A DNA stretch of 64,000 nucleotides from Archivesica marissinica (Eukaryota > Mollusca > Bivalvia > Venerida > Vesicomyidae), in NCBI GenBank assembly GCA_014843695.1, contig CM026391.1:36521064-36585063 (forward strand), read 5' to 3'. The stretch's first letter is position 1, and each line of letters starts with the position of its first letter. The position numbers and the translations under genes were made by a program. Below the pieces are notes generated by a model that saw only the letters and a program-made list of their open reading frames with translations, was not told where the DNA came from and did not search any database. This document shows positions 1 through 14,254 of this stretch, in pieces.

Positions 1-3000
1 CATGTATGTTCTCCCTACAGCATTCTTTATGGTGTTCACTAACAATCACGACTTGTATGTTCTCCTTCCAGCATTCTATATGGTGCCCAGTAACCATCAC
101 GACATGTATGTTCTCCATACAGCATTCTATATGGTAATCACTAACTATCACGACATGTATGTTCTCCCTACAGCATTCTATATGGTAATCACTAACTATC
201 ACGACATGTATGTTTTCCTTCCAACATTAAATATGGTAATCACTAACAATAGCGACATGTATGTTCTCCCTACAGCATTATATATGGTAATCACTAACTA
301 TCACGACATGTATGTTCTCCTTCCAGCATTCTATATGGTGCTCACTAACTATCACGACATGTATGTTCTCCTTCCAGCATTCTATATGGTAATCACTAAC
401 TCTAATGACACGTATGTTCACCCTACAGCATTCTATATGGTAATCACTAACTATCACGACATGTATGTTCTCCTTCCAGCATTTTATATGGTAATCACTA
501 ACTATCACGACATGTATGTTCTCCCTACAGCATTCTATATGGTAATCACTAACTATCACGACATGTATGTTCTCCCTACAGCATTCTATATGGTACTCAC
601 TAACTATCACGACATGTATGTTCTCCTTCCAGCATTCTATATGGTGCTCACTAACTATCACGACATGTATGTTCTCCTTCCAGCATTCTATATGGTAATC
701 ACTAACTATAACGACATGTATGTTCTCCTTCCAGCATTCTATATGGTGCCCACTAACCATCACGACATGTATGTTCTCCTTCCAGCATTCTATATGGTAA
801 TCACTAACCATCACGACATCTATGTTCTCTTTCCAGCATTCTATATGGTGCTCACTAACTATCACGACATGTATGTTCTCCTTCCAGCATTCTATATGGT
901 AATCACTAACTATCACGACATGTATGTTCTCCCTACAGCATTCTTTATGGTGCTCACTAACTATCACGACATGTATGTTCTCCCTACAGCAGTATATATG
1001 GTGTTCACTAACAATCACGACTTGTATGTTCTCCTTCCAGCATTCTATATGGTGCCCAGTAACCATCACGACATGTATGTTCTCCATACAGCATTCTATA
1101 TGGTAATCACTAACTATCACGACATGTATGTTCTCCCTACAGCATTCTATATGGTAATCACTAACTATCACGACATGTATGATTTACTTCCAACATTAAA
1201 TATGGTAATCACTAACAATAGCGACATGTATGTTCTCCCTACAGCATTATATATGGTAATCACTAACTATCACGACATGTATGTTATCCTTCCAGCATTC
1301 TATATGGTGCTCACTAACTATCACGACATGTATGTTCTCCTTCCAGCATTCTATATGGTAATCACTAACTCTAATGACACGTATGTTCACCCTACAGCAT
1401 TCTATATGGTAATCACTAACTATCACGACATGTATGTTCTCCTTCCAGCATTTTATATGGTAATCACTAACTATCACGACATATATGTTCTCCTTCCAGC
1501 ATTCTATATGGTGCTCACTAACTATCACGACATCTATGTTCTCTTTCCAGCATTCTATATGGTACTCATTAACTATAACGACATGTATGTTCTCCTTCCA
1601 GCATTCTATATGGTGCTCACTAACTATCACGACATGTATGTTCTCCTTCCAGCATTCTATATGGTGCTCACTAACACTCACGACACATATGTTCTCCTTC
1701 CAGCATTCTATATGGTAATCACTAACCATCACGACATCTATGTTCTCTTTCCAGCATTCTATATGGTGCTCACTAACTATCACGACATGTATGTTCTCCT
1801 TCCAGCATTCTATATGGTAATCACTAACTATCACGACATGTATGTTCTCCCTACAGCATTCTTTATGGTGCTCACTAACTATCACGACATGTATGTTCTC
1901 CCTACAGCAGTATATATGGTGTTCACTAACAATCACGACTTGTATGTTCTCCTTCCAGCATTCTATATGGTGCCCAGTAACCATCACGACATGTATGTTC
2001 TCCATACAGCATTCTATATGGTAATCACTAACTATCACGACATGTATGTTCTCCCTACAGCATTCTATATGGTAATCACTAACTATCACGACATGTATGT
2101 TCTCCTTCCAACATTCTATATGGTGCCCAGTAACCATCACGACACGTACGTTCTCCTTACAGCATTCTATATGGTAATCACTAACTATCACGACATGTAT
2201 GTTCTCCTTCCAGCATTCTATATGGTAATCACTAACTATAACGACATGTATGTTCTCCTTCCAACATTCTATATGGTGCCCAGTAACCATCACGACACGT
2301 ATGTTCTCCTTCCAGCATTCTATATGGTGCCCAGTAACCATCACGACACGTATGTTCTCCTTCCAGCATTCTATATGGTGCCCAGTAACCATCACGACAC
2401 GTATGTTATCCTTCCAGCATTCTATATGGGGCTCACTAACTATCACGACATGTATGTTCTCCCTACAGCATTCTATATGGTAGTCACTAACTATCACGAC
2501 TTGTATGTTCTCCTTCCAGCATTCTATATGGTAATCACTAACCATCACGACATCTATTTTCTCTTTCCAGCAATCTATATGGTGCTCACTATCTATCACG
2601 ACATCTATGTTCTCCTTCCAGCATTCTATATGGTAATCACGAACTATCACGACATGTATGTTCTCCTTCCAACATTCTATATGGTAATCACTAACTATAG
2701 CGACATGTATGTTCTCCCTGCAGCATTCTATATGGTAATCACTAACTATCACGACATGAATGTTCTCCTTCCAGCATTCTATATGGTGCTCCCTAACTAT
2801 CACGACATCTATGTTCTCTTTCCAGCATTCTATATGGTGCTCACTAACTATCACGACATGTATGTTCTCCCTACAGCATTCTATATGGTAATCAATGACT
2901 ATCACGACATGTATGTTCTCCCTACAGCATTCTATATGGTAATCACTAACCATCACGACATCTATGTTCTCCTTCCAGCATTCTATATGGTGCTCACTAA

Positions 3001-6000
3001 CTTTCACGACATCTATGTTCTCTTTCCAGCATTCTATATGGTGCTCACTAACTATCACGACATGTATGTTCTCCTTCCAGCATTCTATATGGTGCTCACT
3101 AACTATCACGACATGTATTTTCTCCTTCCAGCATTCTATATGGTGCTCACTAACTATCACGACACATATGTTCTCCTTCCAGCATTCTATATGGTAATCA
3201 CTAACCATCACGACATCTATGTTCTCTTTCCAGCATTCTATATGGTGCTCACTAACTATCACGACATGTATGTTCTCCTTCCAGCATTCTATATGGTAAT
3301 CACTAACTATCACGACATGTATGTTCTCCCTACAGCATTCTTTATGGTGCTCACTAACTATCACGACATGTATGTTCTCCCTACAGCATTCTATATGGTG
3401 TTCACTAACAATCACGACTTGTATGTTCTCCTTCCAGCATTCTATATGGTGCCCAGTAACCATCACGACATGTATGTTCTCCATACAGCATTCTATATGG
3501 TATCACTAACATATATGGTAATCACTAACTATCACGACATGTATGTTCTCCTTCCAGCATTCTATATGGTGCTCACTAACTATCACGACATGTATGTTCT
3601 CCTTCCAGCATTCTATATGGTAATCACTAACTCTAATGACACGTATGTTCACCCTACAGCATTCTATATGGTAATCACTAACTATCACGACATGTATGTT
3701 CTCCTTCCAGCATTTTATATGGTAATCACTAACTATCACGACATGTATGTTCTCCCTACAGCATTCTATATGGTAATCACTAACCATCACGACATCTATG
3801 TTCTCCTTCCAGCATTCTATATGGTGCTCACTAACTATCACGACATCTATGTTCTCTTTCCAGCATTCTATATGGTGCTCACTAACTATAACGACATGTA
3901 TGTTCTCCTTCCAGCATTCTATATGGTGCTCACTAACTATCACGACATGTATGTTCTCCTTCCATCATTCTATATGGTGCTCACTAACTATCACGACACA
4001 TATGTTCTCCTTCCAGCATTCTATATGGTAATCACTAACCATCACGACATCTAGGTTCTCTTTCCAGCATTCTATATGGTGCTCACTAACTATCACGACA
4101 TGTATGTTCTCCTTCCAGCATTCTATATGGTAATCACTAACTATCACGACATGTATGTTCTCCCTACAGCATTCTTTATGGTGCTCACTAACTATCACGA
4201 CATGTATGTTCTCCCTACAGCATTCTATATGGTGTTCACTAACAATCACGACTTGTATGTTCTCCTTCCAGCATTCTATATGGTGCCCAGTAACCATCAT
4301 GACATGTATGTTCTCCATACAGCATTCTATATGGTAATCAATAACTATCACGACATGTATGTTCTCCCTACAGCATTCTATATGGTAATCATTAACTATC
4401 ACGACATGTATGTTCTCCCTACAGCATTCTATATGGTAATCACTAACTATCACGACATGTATGTTTTCCTTCCAACATTAAATATGGTAATCACTAACAA
4501 TAGTGACATGTATGTTCTCCCTACAGCATTATATATGGTAATCACTAACTATCACGACATGTATGTTCTCCTTCCAGCATTCTATATGGTGCTCACTAAC
4601 TATCACGACATGTATGTTCTCCTTCCAGCTTTCTATATGGTAATCACTAACTCTAATGACACGTATGTTCTCCCTACAGCATTCTATATGGTAATCACTA
4701 ACTATCACGACATGTATGTTCTCCTTCCAACATTCTATATGGTGCCCAGTAACCATCACGACACGTACGTTCTCCTTCCAGCATTCAATATGGTAATCAC
4801 TAACTATCACGACATGTATGTTCTCCTTCCAGCATTCTATATGGTAATCACTAACTATAACGACATGTATGTTCTCCTTCCAACATTCTATATGGTGCCC
4901 AGTAACCATCAATACACGTATGTTCTCCTTCCAGCATTCTATATGGTGCCCAGTAACCATTACGACACGTATGTTCTCCTTCCAGCATTCTATATGGTGC
5001 CCAGTAACCATCACGACACGTATGTTATCCTTCCAGCATTCTATATGGGGCTCACTAACTATCACGACATGTATGTTCTCCCTACAGCATTCTATATGGT
5101 AGTCACTAACTATCACGACTTGTATGTTCTCCTTCCAGCATTCTATATAGTAATCACTAACTATAACGACATGTATGTTCTCCTTCCAGCATTCTATATG
5201 GTAATCACTAACTATCACGACATGTATGTTCTCCTTCCAGCATACTATATGGTGCTCACTAACTATCACGACATGTATGTTCTCCTTCCAGCATTCTATA
5301 TGGTAATCACTAACTCTAATGACACGTATGTTCTCCCTACAGCATTCTATATGGTAATCACTAACTATCACGACATGTATGTTCTCCTTGCAACATTCTA
5401 TATGGTGCCCAGTAACCATCACGACACGTACGTTCTCCTCACAGCATTCTATATGGTAATCACTAACTATCACGACATGTATGTTCTCCTTCCAGTATTC
5501 TATATGGTAATCACTAACTATAACGACATGTATGTTCTCCTTCCAACATTCTATATGGTGCCCAGTAACCATCACGACACGTACGTTCTCCTTACAGCAT
5601 TCTATATGGTAATCACTAACTATCACGACATGTATGTTCTCCTTCCAGCATTCTATATGGTAATCACTAACTATAACGACATGTATGTTCTCCTTCCAAC
5701 ATTCTATATGGTGCCCAGTAACCATCACGACACGTATGTTCTCCTTCCAGCATTCTATATGGTGCCCAGTAACCATCACGACACGTATGTTATCCTTCCA
5801 GCATTCTATATGGTGCTCACTAACTATCACGACATGTATGTTCTCCTTCCAGCATTCTATATGGTAATCACTAACTATAACGACATGTATGTTCTCTTTC
5901 CAGCATTATATATGGTGCTCACTATCTATCACGACATCTATGTTCTCCTTCCAGCATTCTATATGGTAATCACTAACTATCACGACATATATGTTCTCCT

Positions 6001-9000
6001 TCCAACATTCTATATGGTAATCACTAACTATAGCGACATGTATGTTCTCCCTGCAGCATTCTATATGGTAATCACTAACTATCACGACATGTATGTTCTC
6101 CTTCCAGCATTTTATATGGTAATCACTAACTATCACGACATGTATGTTCTCCTTCAAATATTCTATATGGTAATCACTAACTATAGCGACATGTATGTTC
6201 TCCCTACAGCATTCTATATGGTAATCACTAACTATCACGACATGTATGTTCCCCTTCAAATATTCTATATGGTAATCACTAACTATAGCGACATGTATGT
6301 TCTCCCTACAGCATTCTATATGGTAATCACTAACCATCACGACATCTATGTTCTCTTTTCCAGCATTCTATATGGTGCTCACTAACTATCACGACATCTA
6401 TGTTCTCTTTCCAGCATTCTATATGGTGCTCACTAACTATCACGACATGTATGTTCTCCTTCCAGCATTCTATATGGTGCTCACTAACTATCACGACATG
6501 TATGTTCTCCTTCCAGCATTCTATATGGTGCTCACTAACTATCACGTCACATATGTTCTCCTTCCAGCATTCTATATGGTAATCACTAACCATCACGACA
6601 TCTATGTTCTCTTTCCAGCATTCTATATGGTGCTCACTAACTATCACGACATGTATGTTCTCCTTCCAGCATTCTATATGGTAATCACTAACTATCACGA
6701 CATGTATGTTCTCCCTACAGCATTCTTTATGGTGCTCACTAACTATCACGACATGTATGTTCTCCCTACAGCATTCTATATGGTGTTCACTAACAATCAC
6801 GACTTGTATGTTCTCCTTCCAGCATTCTATATGGTGCCTAGTAACCATCACGACATGTATGTTCTCCATACAGCATTCTATATGGTAATCACTAACAATC
6901 ACGACATGTATGTTCTCCTTCCAGCATTCTATATGGTGCTCACTAACTATCACGACATGTATGTTCTCCTTCCAGCATTCTATATGGTAATCACTAACTC
7001 TAATGACACGTATGTTCACCCTACAGCATTCTATATGGTAATCACTAACTATCACGACATGTATGTTCTCCTTCCAGCATTTTATATGGTAATCACTAAC
7101 TATCACGACATGTATGTTCTCCCTACAGCATTCTATATGGTAATCACTAACCATCACGACATCTATGTTCTCCTTCCAGCATTCTATATGGTGCTCACTA
7201 ACTATCACGACATCTATGTTCTCTTTCCAGCATTCTATATGGTGCTCACTAACTATAACGACATGTATGTTCTCCTTCCAGCATTCTATATGGTGCTCAC
7301 TAACAATCACGACATATATGTTCTCCTTCCATCATTCTATATGGTGCTCACTAACTATCACGACACATATGTTCTCCTTCCAGCATTCTATATGGTAATC
7401 ACTAACCATCACGACATCTACGTTCTCTTTCCAGCATTCTATATGGTGCCCAGTAACCATCATGACATGTATGTTCTCCATACAGCATTCTATATGGTAA
7501 TCACTAACTATCACGACATGTATGTTCTCCCTACAGCATTCTATATGGTAATCACTAACTATCACGACATGTATGTTTTCCTTCCAACATTAAATATGGT
7601 AATCACTAACAATAGTGACATGTATGTTCTCCCTACAGCATTATATATGGTAATCACTAACTATCACGACATGTATGTTCTCCTTCCAGCATTCTATATG
7701 GTAATCACTAACTATAACGACATGTATGTTCTCCTTCCAACATTCTATATGGTGCCCAGTAACCATCAAGACACGTATGTTCTCCTTCCAGCATTCTATA
7801 TGGTGCCCAGTAACCATTACGACACGTATGTTATCCTTCCAGCATTCTATATGGGGCTCACTAACTATCACGACATGTATGTTCTCCCTACAGCATTCTA
7901 TATGGTAGTCACTAACTATCACGACATGTATGTTCTCCCTACAGCATTCTATATGGTAATCACTAACTATCACGACTTGTATGTTCACCTTCCAGCATTC
8001 TATATGGTAATCACTAACTATAACGACATGTATGTTCTCCTTCCAGCATTCTATATGGTAATCACTAACTATCACGACACGTATGTTCTCCCTACAGCAT
8101 TCTATATGGTAATCACTAACCATCACGACATCTATTTTCTCTTTCCAGCATTCTATATGGTGCTCACTATCTATCACGACATCTATGTTCTCCTTCCAGC
8201 ATTCTATATGGTAATCACTAACTATCACGATATGTATGTTCTCCTTCCAACATTCTATATGGTAATCACTAACTATAGCGACATGTATGTTCTCCCTACA
8301 GCATTCTATATGGTAATCACTAACTATCACGACATGTATGTTCTCCTTCCAGCATTTTATATGGTAATCACTAACTATCACGACATGTATGTTCTCCTTC
8401 CAATATTCTATATGGTAATCACTAACTATAGCGACATGTATGTTCTCCCTACAGCATTCTATATGGTAATCACTAACTATAGCGACATGTATGTTCTACC
8501 TACAGCATTCTATATGGTAATCACTAACTCTCACGACATGTATGTTCTCCTTCAAATATTCTATATGGTAATCACTAACTATAGCGACATGTATGTTCTC
8601 CCTACAGCATTCTATATGGTAATCACTAACTATCACGACATGTATGTTCTCCTTCCAGCATGTTATATGGTAATCACTAACTATCACGACATGTATGTTC
8701 TCCTTCCAACATTCTATATGCTAATCACTAACTATCACGACACGTATGTTCTCCCTACAGCATTCTATATGGTAATCACTAACTATCACGACATGTATGT
8801 TCTCCTTCCAACATTCTATATGGTAATCACTAACTATCACGACACGTATGTTCTCCCTACATCATTCTATATGGTAATCACTAACTATCACGACATGTAT
8901 GTTCTCCTTCCAACATTCTATATGGTAATCACTAACTATCACGACACGTATGTTCTCCCTACAGCATTCTATATGGTAATCACTAACTATCATGACATGT

Positions 9001-11200
9001 ATGTTCTCCTTCCAACATTCTATATGGTAATCACTAACTATCACGACACGTATGTTCTCCCTACAGCATTCTATATGGTAATCACTAACCATCACGACAT
9101 CTATGTTCTCTTTGCAGCATTCTATATGGTGCTCACTAACTATCACGACATGTATGTTCTCCTTCCAGCATTCTATATGGTAATCACTAACTATCGCGAC
9201 ATGTATGTTCTCCATCCAGCATTCTTTATGGTGCTCACTAACTATCACGACATGTATGTTCTCCCTACAACATTCTATATGGTAATCACTAACTATCACG
9301 ACATGTATGTTCTCCCTACAACATTCTATATGGTAATCACTAACTATCACGACATGTATGTTCTCCCTACAACATTCTATATGGTAATCACTAACTATCA
9401 CGACATGTATGTTCTCCCTACATCATTCTATATGGTAATCACTAACTATCACGACATGTATGTTCTCCCTACAACATTCTATATGGTAATCAATAACTAT
9501 CACGACATGTATGTTCTCCTTCCAGCATTCTATATGGTAATCACTAACTATCACGACATGTATGTTCTCCCTACAACATTCTATATTGTAATCACTAACT
9601 ATCACGACATGTATGTTCTCCTTCCAACATTATATATGGTAATCACTAACTATAACGACATGTATGTTCTCCTTCCAGCATTCTATATGGTGCCCAGTAA
9701 CCATCACATCATGTATGTTCTCCTTCCAGCATTCTATATGGTAATCACTAACTATAACGACATGTATGTTCTCCTTCCAACATTCTATATGGTGCCCAGT
9801 AACCATCACGACACGTATGTTCTCCCTACAGCATTCTATATGGTAATCACTAACTATCACGACATGTATGTTCTCCTTCCAGCATTTTATATGGTAATCA
9901 ATAACTATCACGACATGTATGTTCTCCCTACAGCATTCTATATGGTAATCACTAACCATCACGACATCTATGTTCTCCTTCCAGCATTCTATATGGTGCT
10001 CACTAACTATCACGACATGTATGTTCTCCTTCCAGCATTCTATATGGTGCTCACTAACTATCACGACATCTATGTTCTCTTTCCAGCATTCTATATGGTG
10101 CTCACTAACTATCACGACACATATGTTCTCCTTCCAGCATTCTATATGGTAATCACTAACCATCACGACATCTATGTTCTCTTTCCAGCATTCTATATGG
10201 TGCTCACTAACTATCACGACATGTATGTTCTCCTTCCAGCATTCTATATGGTAATCACTAACTATCACGACATGTATGTTCTCCATCCAGCATTCTATAT
10301 GGTGCTCACTAACTATCAGGACATGTAGGTTCTCCTTCCAGCATTCTATATGGTGCTCACTAACTATCACGACATGTATGTTCTCCATCCAGCATTCTAT
10401 ATGGTGCTCACTAACTATCAGGACATGTAGGTTCTCCTTCCAGCATTCTATATGGTAATCACTAACTATCACGACATGTATGTTCTCCCTACAGCATTCT
10501 TTATGGTGCTCACTAACTATCACGACATGTATGTTCTCCATACAGCATTCTATATGGTGTTCACTAACAATCACGACTTGTATGTTCTCCTTCCAGCATT
10601 CTATATGGTGCTCATTAACTATCACGACATCTATGTTCTCTTTCCAGCATTCTATATGGTGCTCACTAACTATCACGACACATATGTTCTCCTTCCAGCA
10701 TTCTATATGGTAATCACTAACTATCACGACATGTATGTTCTCCATCCAGCATTCTATATGGTGCTCACTAACTATCACGACATGTATGTTCTCCATCCAG
10801 CATTCTATATGGTGCTCACTAACTATCAGGACATGTATGTTCTCCCTACAGCAATCTTTATGGTGCTCACTAACTATCACGACATGTATGTTCTCCTTCC
10901 TGCATTCTATATGGTGCTCACTAACTATCACGACATGTATGTTCTCCTTCCAGCATTCTATATGGTAATCACTAACTATAACGACATGTATATTCTCCCT
11001 ACAGCATTCTATATTGTGCCCAATAACCATCACGACACGTATGTTCTCCCTACAGCCTTCGTTATGGTGCTCAGTAACCATCATAACATGTATGTTCTCG
11101 TTCCATCATTCTATGTGGTGCTCACTAACTATCACGACTTGTATGTTCTCCCTACACCATTCTATATGGAGCTCACTAACTACTTGTATGTTCTCCCTCC
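1..11200. repeat. 51-bp minisatellite/satellite array, about 220 copies, running off the left edge
   Basis: Units of 51 bp repeat almost without interruption. The core runs TGTATGTTCTCC, then TTCCAG or CTACAG, then CATTCTATATGGT, then CACTAAC and TATCACGACA. Variant positions (AATCAC/GCTCAC/GCCCAG; TATCAC/CATCAC/TATAAC) recur in blocks, so units are arranged in higher-order repeats. One block signature (CATTCTTTATGG followed by a GTGTTCACTAACAATCACG unit) returns near 924, 1842, 3321, 4155, 6706 and 10480; the first step is 918 bp, or 18 units. Because 51 is divisible by 3, both strands carry ORFs of hundreds to over 1300 codons. These look like periodicity artefacts, since several frames are open at once on both strands. 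The array has rare indels, such as near 3500 and 6355, and isolated stops near 4052 and 10326. Confidence 0.97.
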
Positions 11201-11891
11201 AACCGTCTGCATGGTGTTCACTAACTGCCACTCCTTGTAAGTTCCTCTTCCAACCTTCTGTATGGTGCTCACTAACTGCCACTCCTTGTATGTTCCTCTT
11301 CCATCCTTATGCACGGTGCTCACTAACTGTCACGTCGTGTAAGTTCCTCTTCTATCCTTCTGCACGGTGCTCACTAACTGTCACGTCGTGTAAGTTCCTC
11401 TTCCATCCCTCTGCATGGTGCTCATAACTGTCACGTCGTGTAAGTTCCTCTTCCATCCTTCTGCACGGTGCTCACTAACTGTCACGTCGTGTAAGTTCCT
11501 CTTCCATCCCTCTGCATGGTGCTCATAACTGTCACGTCGTGTAAGTTCCTCTTCCATCCTTCTGCACGGTGCTCACTAACTGTCACGTCGTGTAAGTTCC
11601 TCGTCCATCCTTCTGCACGGTGCTCACTAACTGTCACGTCGTGTAAGTTCCTCTTCCATCCTTCTGCACGGTGCTCACTGTCACGTCGTGTAAGTTCCTC
11701 TTCCATCCTTCTGCACGGTGCTCACTAACTGTTTCGTCGTGTAAGTTCCTCTTCCCTCCTTCTGTACGGTGCTCACTAACTGTCACGTCGTGTATGTTCC
11801 TCTTCCATCCTTCTGCACGGTGCTCACTAACTGTCACGTTGTGTAAGTTCCTCTTCCATCCTTCTGCACGGTGCTCACTAACTGTCACGTC
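11200..11891. repeat. Diverged subfamily of the 51-bp array, about 13 copies
   Basis: The period stays at 51 bp and units align with the main array, but the consensus has changed: GTAAGTTCCTCTTCCATCC, then TTCTGCACGGTGCTCACTAA, then CTGTCACGTCGT. The change is gradual across roughly 11190-11300, which suggests an older edge of the same satellite and not a second unrelated array. A few units are 1-6 bp short (for example near 11425, 11525 and 11680). It joins the 29-bp array directly at CGTCGACAAAG. Confidence 0.93.
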
Positions 11892-13332
11892 GACAAAGTA
11901 CAAATGAGACAGCGATACCTGACAAAGTACAAATGAGACAGCTTTACCTAACAAAGTACAAATGAGACAGCGATACATGTCAAAGTACAAAAGAGACAGC
12001 GATACATGTCAAAGTACAAATGAGACAGCGATACCTGACAAATTACAAATGAGACAGCGATACCTGACAACGTACAAATGAGACAGCGATACCGGATAAC
12101 GTACAAATGAGACAGCGATACATGTCAAAGTACAAATGAGACAGCGGTACCTGACAAAGTACACATGAGACAGCGATACATGTCAAAGTACAAATGAGAC
12201 AGCGATACATGTCAAAGTACAAATGAGACAGCGATACATGTCAAAGTACAAATGGGACAGCGATACCTGACAAAGTACAAATGAGACAGCGATACATGTC
12301 AATGTACAAATGAGACAGCGTTACATGTCAAAGTACAAATGAGACAGCGATACATGTCAAATTACAAATGAGACAGCGATACCTGACAAAGTACAAATGA
12401 GACAGCGATACATGTCAAAGTACAAATGAGACAGCGATACCTGACAAAGTACAAATGAGACAGCGATACATGTCAATGTACAAATGAGACAGCGATACAT
12501 GTCAAATTACAAATGAGACAGCGATACTTGACAAATTACAAATGAGACAGCGATACCTGACAATGTACAAATGAGACAGCGATACCGGATAACGTACAAA
12601 TGAGACAGCGATACATGTCAAAGTACAAATGAGACAGCGATATCGGACATAGTACAAATGAGACAGCGATACCTGACAAAGTACACATGAGACAGCGATA
12701 CCTGAGAAAGTACAAATGAGACGGCGATACCGGACAACGTACAAATGAGACAGCGATACCGGACAACGTACAAATGAGACAGCGATACCGGACAACGTAC
12801 AAATGAGACAGCGATACATGTCAATGTACAAATGAGACAGCGATACATGTCAAAGTACAAATGAGACAGCGATACCTGACAAAGTACAAATGAGACAGCG
12901 ATACCGGACAACGTACAAATGAGACAGCGATACCGGACAACGTACACATGAGACAGCGATACCTGACAAAGTACAAATGAGACAGCGATACATGTCAATG
13001 TACAAATGAGACAGCGATACATGTCAAAGTACAAATGAGACAGCGATACCTGACAAAGTACAAATGAGACAGCGATACCTGACAACGTACAAATCAGACA
13101 GCGATACCGGACAACGTACACATGAGACAGCGATACATGTCAAAGTACAAATGAGACAGCGATACATGTCAAAGTACAAATGAGACAGCGATACCTGACA
13201 ACGTACAAATGAGACAGCGATAATGTCAAAATACAAATGAGACAGCGATACCTGACAAAGTACATATGAGACAGCGATACCTGACAAAGTACAAATGAGA
13301 CAGCGGTACCTGGTAAAGTACAAATGAGACAG
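11892..13332. repeat. 29-bp minisatellite, about 50 copies
   Basis: The unit is ACAAATGAGACAGCGATAC followed by a variable ten bases. There are three main variants: ATGTCAAAGT, CTGACAAAGT and CGGACAACGT. Their order is mixed, with local runs of one type. ORFs of 77-167 codons on the minus strand are periodic by-products. There is no spacer to either neighbouring array. I could not match the unit to a transposable element. Confidence 0.96.
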
Positions 13333-14112
13333 TAGGGGTCACCGCTGTATGTTGGAATCCCAGTGGGGGTCACCGCTGTATGTTGGAATCATAGTGGGGG
13401 TCACCGTTGTATGTTGGAATCCCAGTGGGGGTCACCGCTGTATGTTCGAATCATAGTGGGGATCACCGCTGTATGTTGGAATCCCAGTGGGGGTCACCGC
13501 TGTATGTTGGAATCATAGTGGGGGTCACCGCTGTATGTTGGAATCATAGTGGGGGTCACCGCTGTATGTTGGAATCCCAGTGGGGGTCACCGCTGTATGT
13601 TGGAATCATAGTGGGTGTCACCGCTGTATGTTGGAATCATAGTGGGTGTCACCGCTGTATGTTCGAATCATAGTGGGGGTCACCGCTGTATGTTCGAATC
13701 ATAGTGGGGATCACCGCTGTATGTTCGAATCATAGTGGGGGTCACCGCTGTATGTTCGAATCATAGTGGGGGTCACCGCTGTATGTTCGAATCATAGTGG
13801 GGGTCACCGCTGTATGTTCGAATCATAGTGGGGGTCACCGCTGTATGTTCGAATCATAGTGGGGGTCACCGCTGTATGTTCGAATCGTAGTGGGGGTCAC
13901 CGCTGTATGTTGGAATCCCAGTGGGGGTCACCGCTGTATGTTCGAATTATATTGGGGGTCACCGCTGTATGTTGGAATCCCAGTGGGGGTCACCGCTGTA
14001 TGTTCGAATCCCAGTGGGGGTCACCGCTGTATGTTCGAATTATATTGGGGGTCACCGCTGTATGTTGGAATCCCAGTGGGGATCACTGCTGTATGTTCGA
14101 ATCCAATTGGGA
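13333..14112 (+). repeat. 31-bp minisatellite, about 25 copies, built from a SINE B-box segment
   Basis: The unit reads GGGGGTCACCGCTGT, then ATGTTCGAATCCCAGT or ATGTTGGAATCATAGT. This is the same order as a contiguous stretch of SINE A1 elsewhere in the window: CACCGCTGT near 48176, GTTCGAATCCCACTG read on the minus strand near 44540, and CACTGGGGGTGTCG near 42787. The array therefore multiplies the 3' half of a tRNA-like head, including the RNA polymerase III B box (GTTCGAATCC). It runs straight into the rest of the SINE body downstream. Confidence 0.93.
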
Positions 14113-14205
14113 GTGTCGAATGTTGTCATGTTAGGAAGCTATTCAGCTAGTATGGGGAAGGTCGGCGGTACTGCCCGAATTGTCAACCATAAGGATGTCT
14201 GTTTA
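14113..14205 (+). mobile_element. SINE A1, 3' body remnant continuing from the 31-bp array
   Basis: The last array unit continues as GGGAGTGTCGAATGTTGTCA and then GGAAGCTATTCAGCT and AAGGTCGGCGGTACTGCCC. These match, in order, the body of the A1 copies near 42795 and 47000 (GTCGAATTATTTCATGT, GAAGCTATCCAGCT, AAGTCGGTGGTTCTACC). The tRNA head itself is missing; its place is taken by the array. Confidence 0.75.
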
Positions 14206-14254
14206 CTTCCTGTTATGGTATTGTTCAATATTTTAATCCAATAAATGCTGGATA

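Noticed and set aside
2..4054. A 1350-codon plus-strand ORF with a 17-residue repeat, and similar ORFs to 10328, as a giant repetitive protein gene
   Set aside because: The unit is 51 bp, so any stop-free frame stays open. Minus-strand and other plus frames are open too, and there is no start context, leader or non-repeat domain. It is better read as a satellite.
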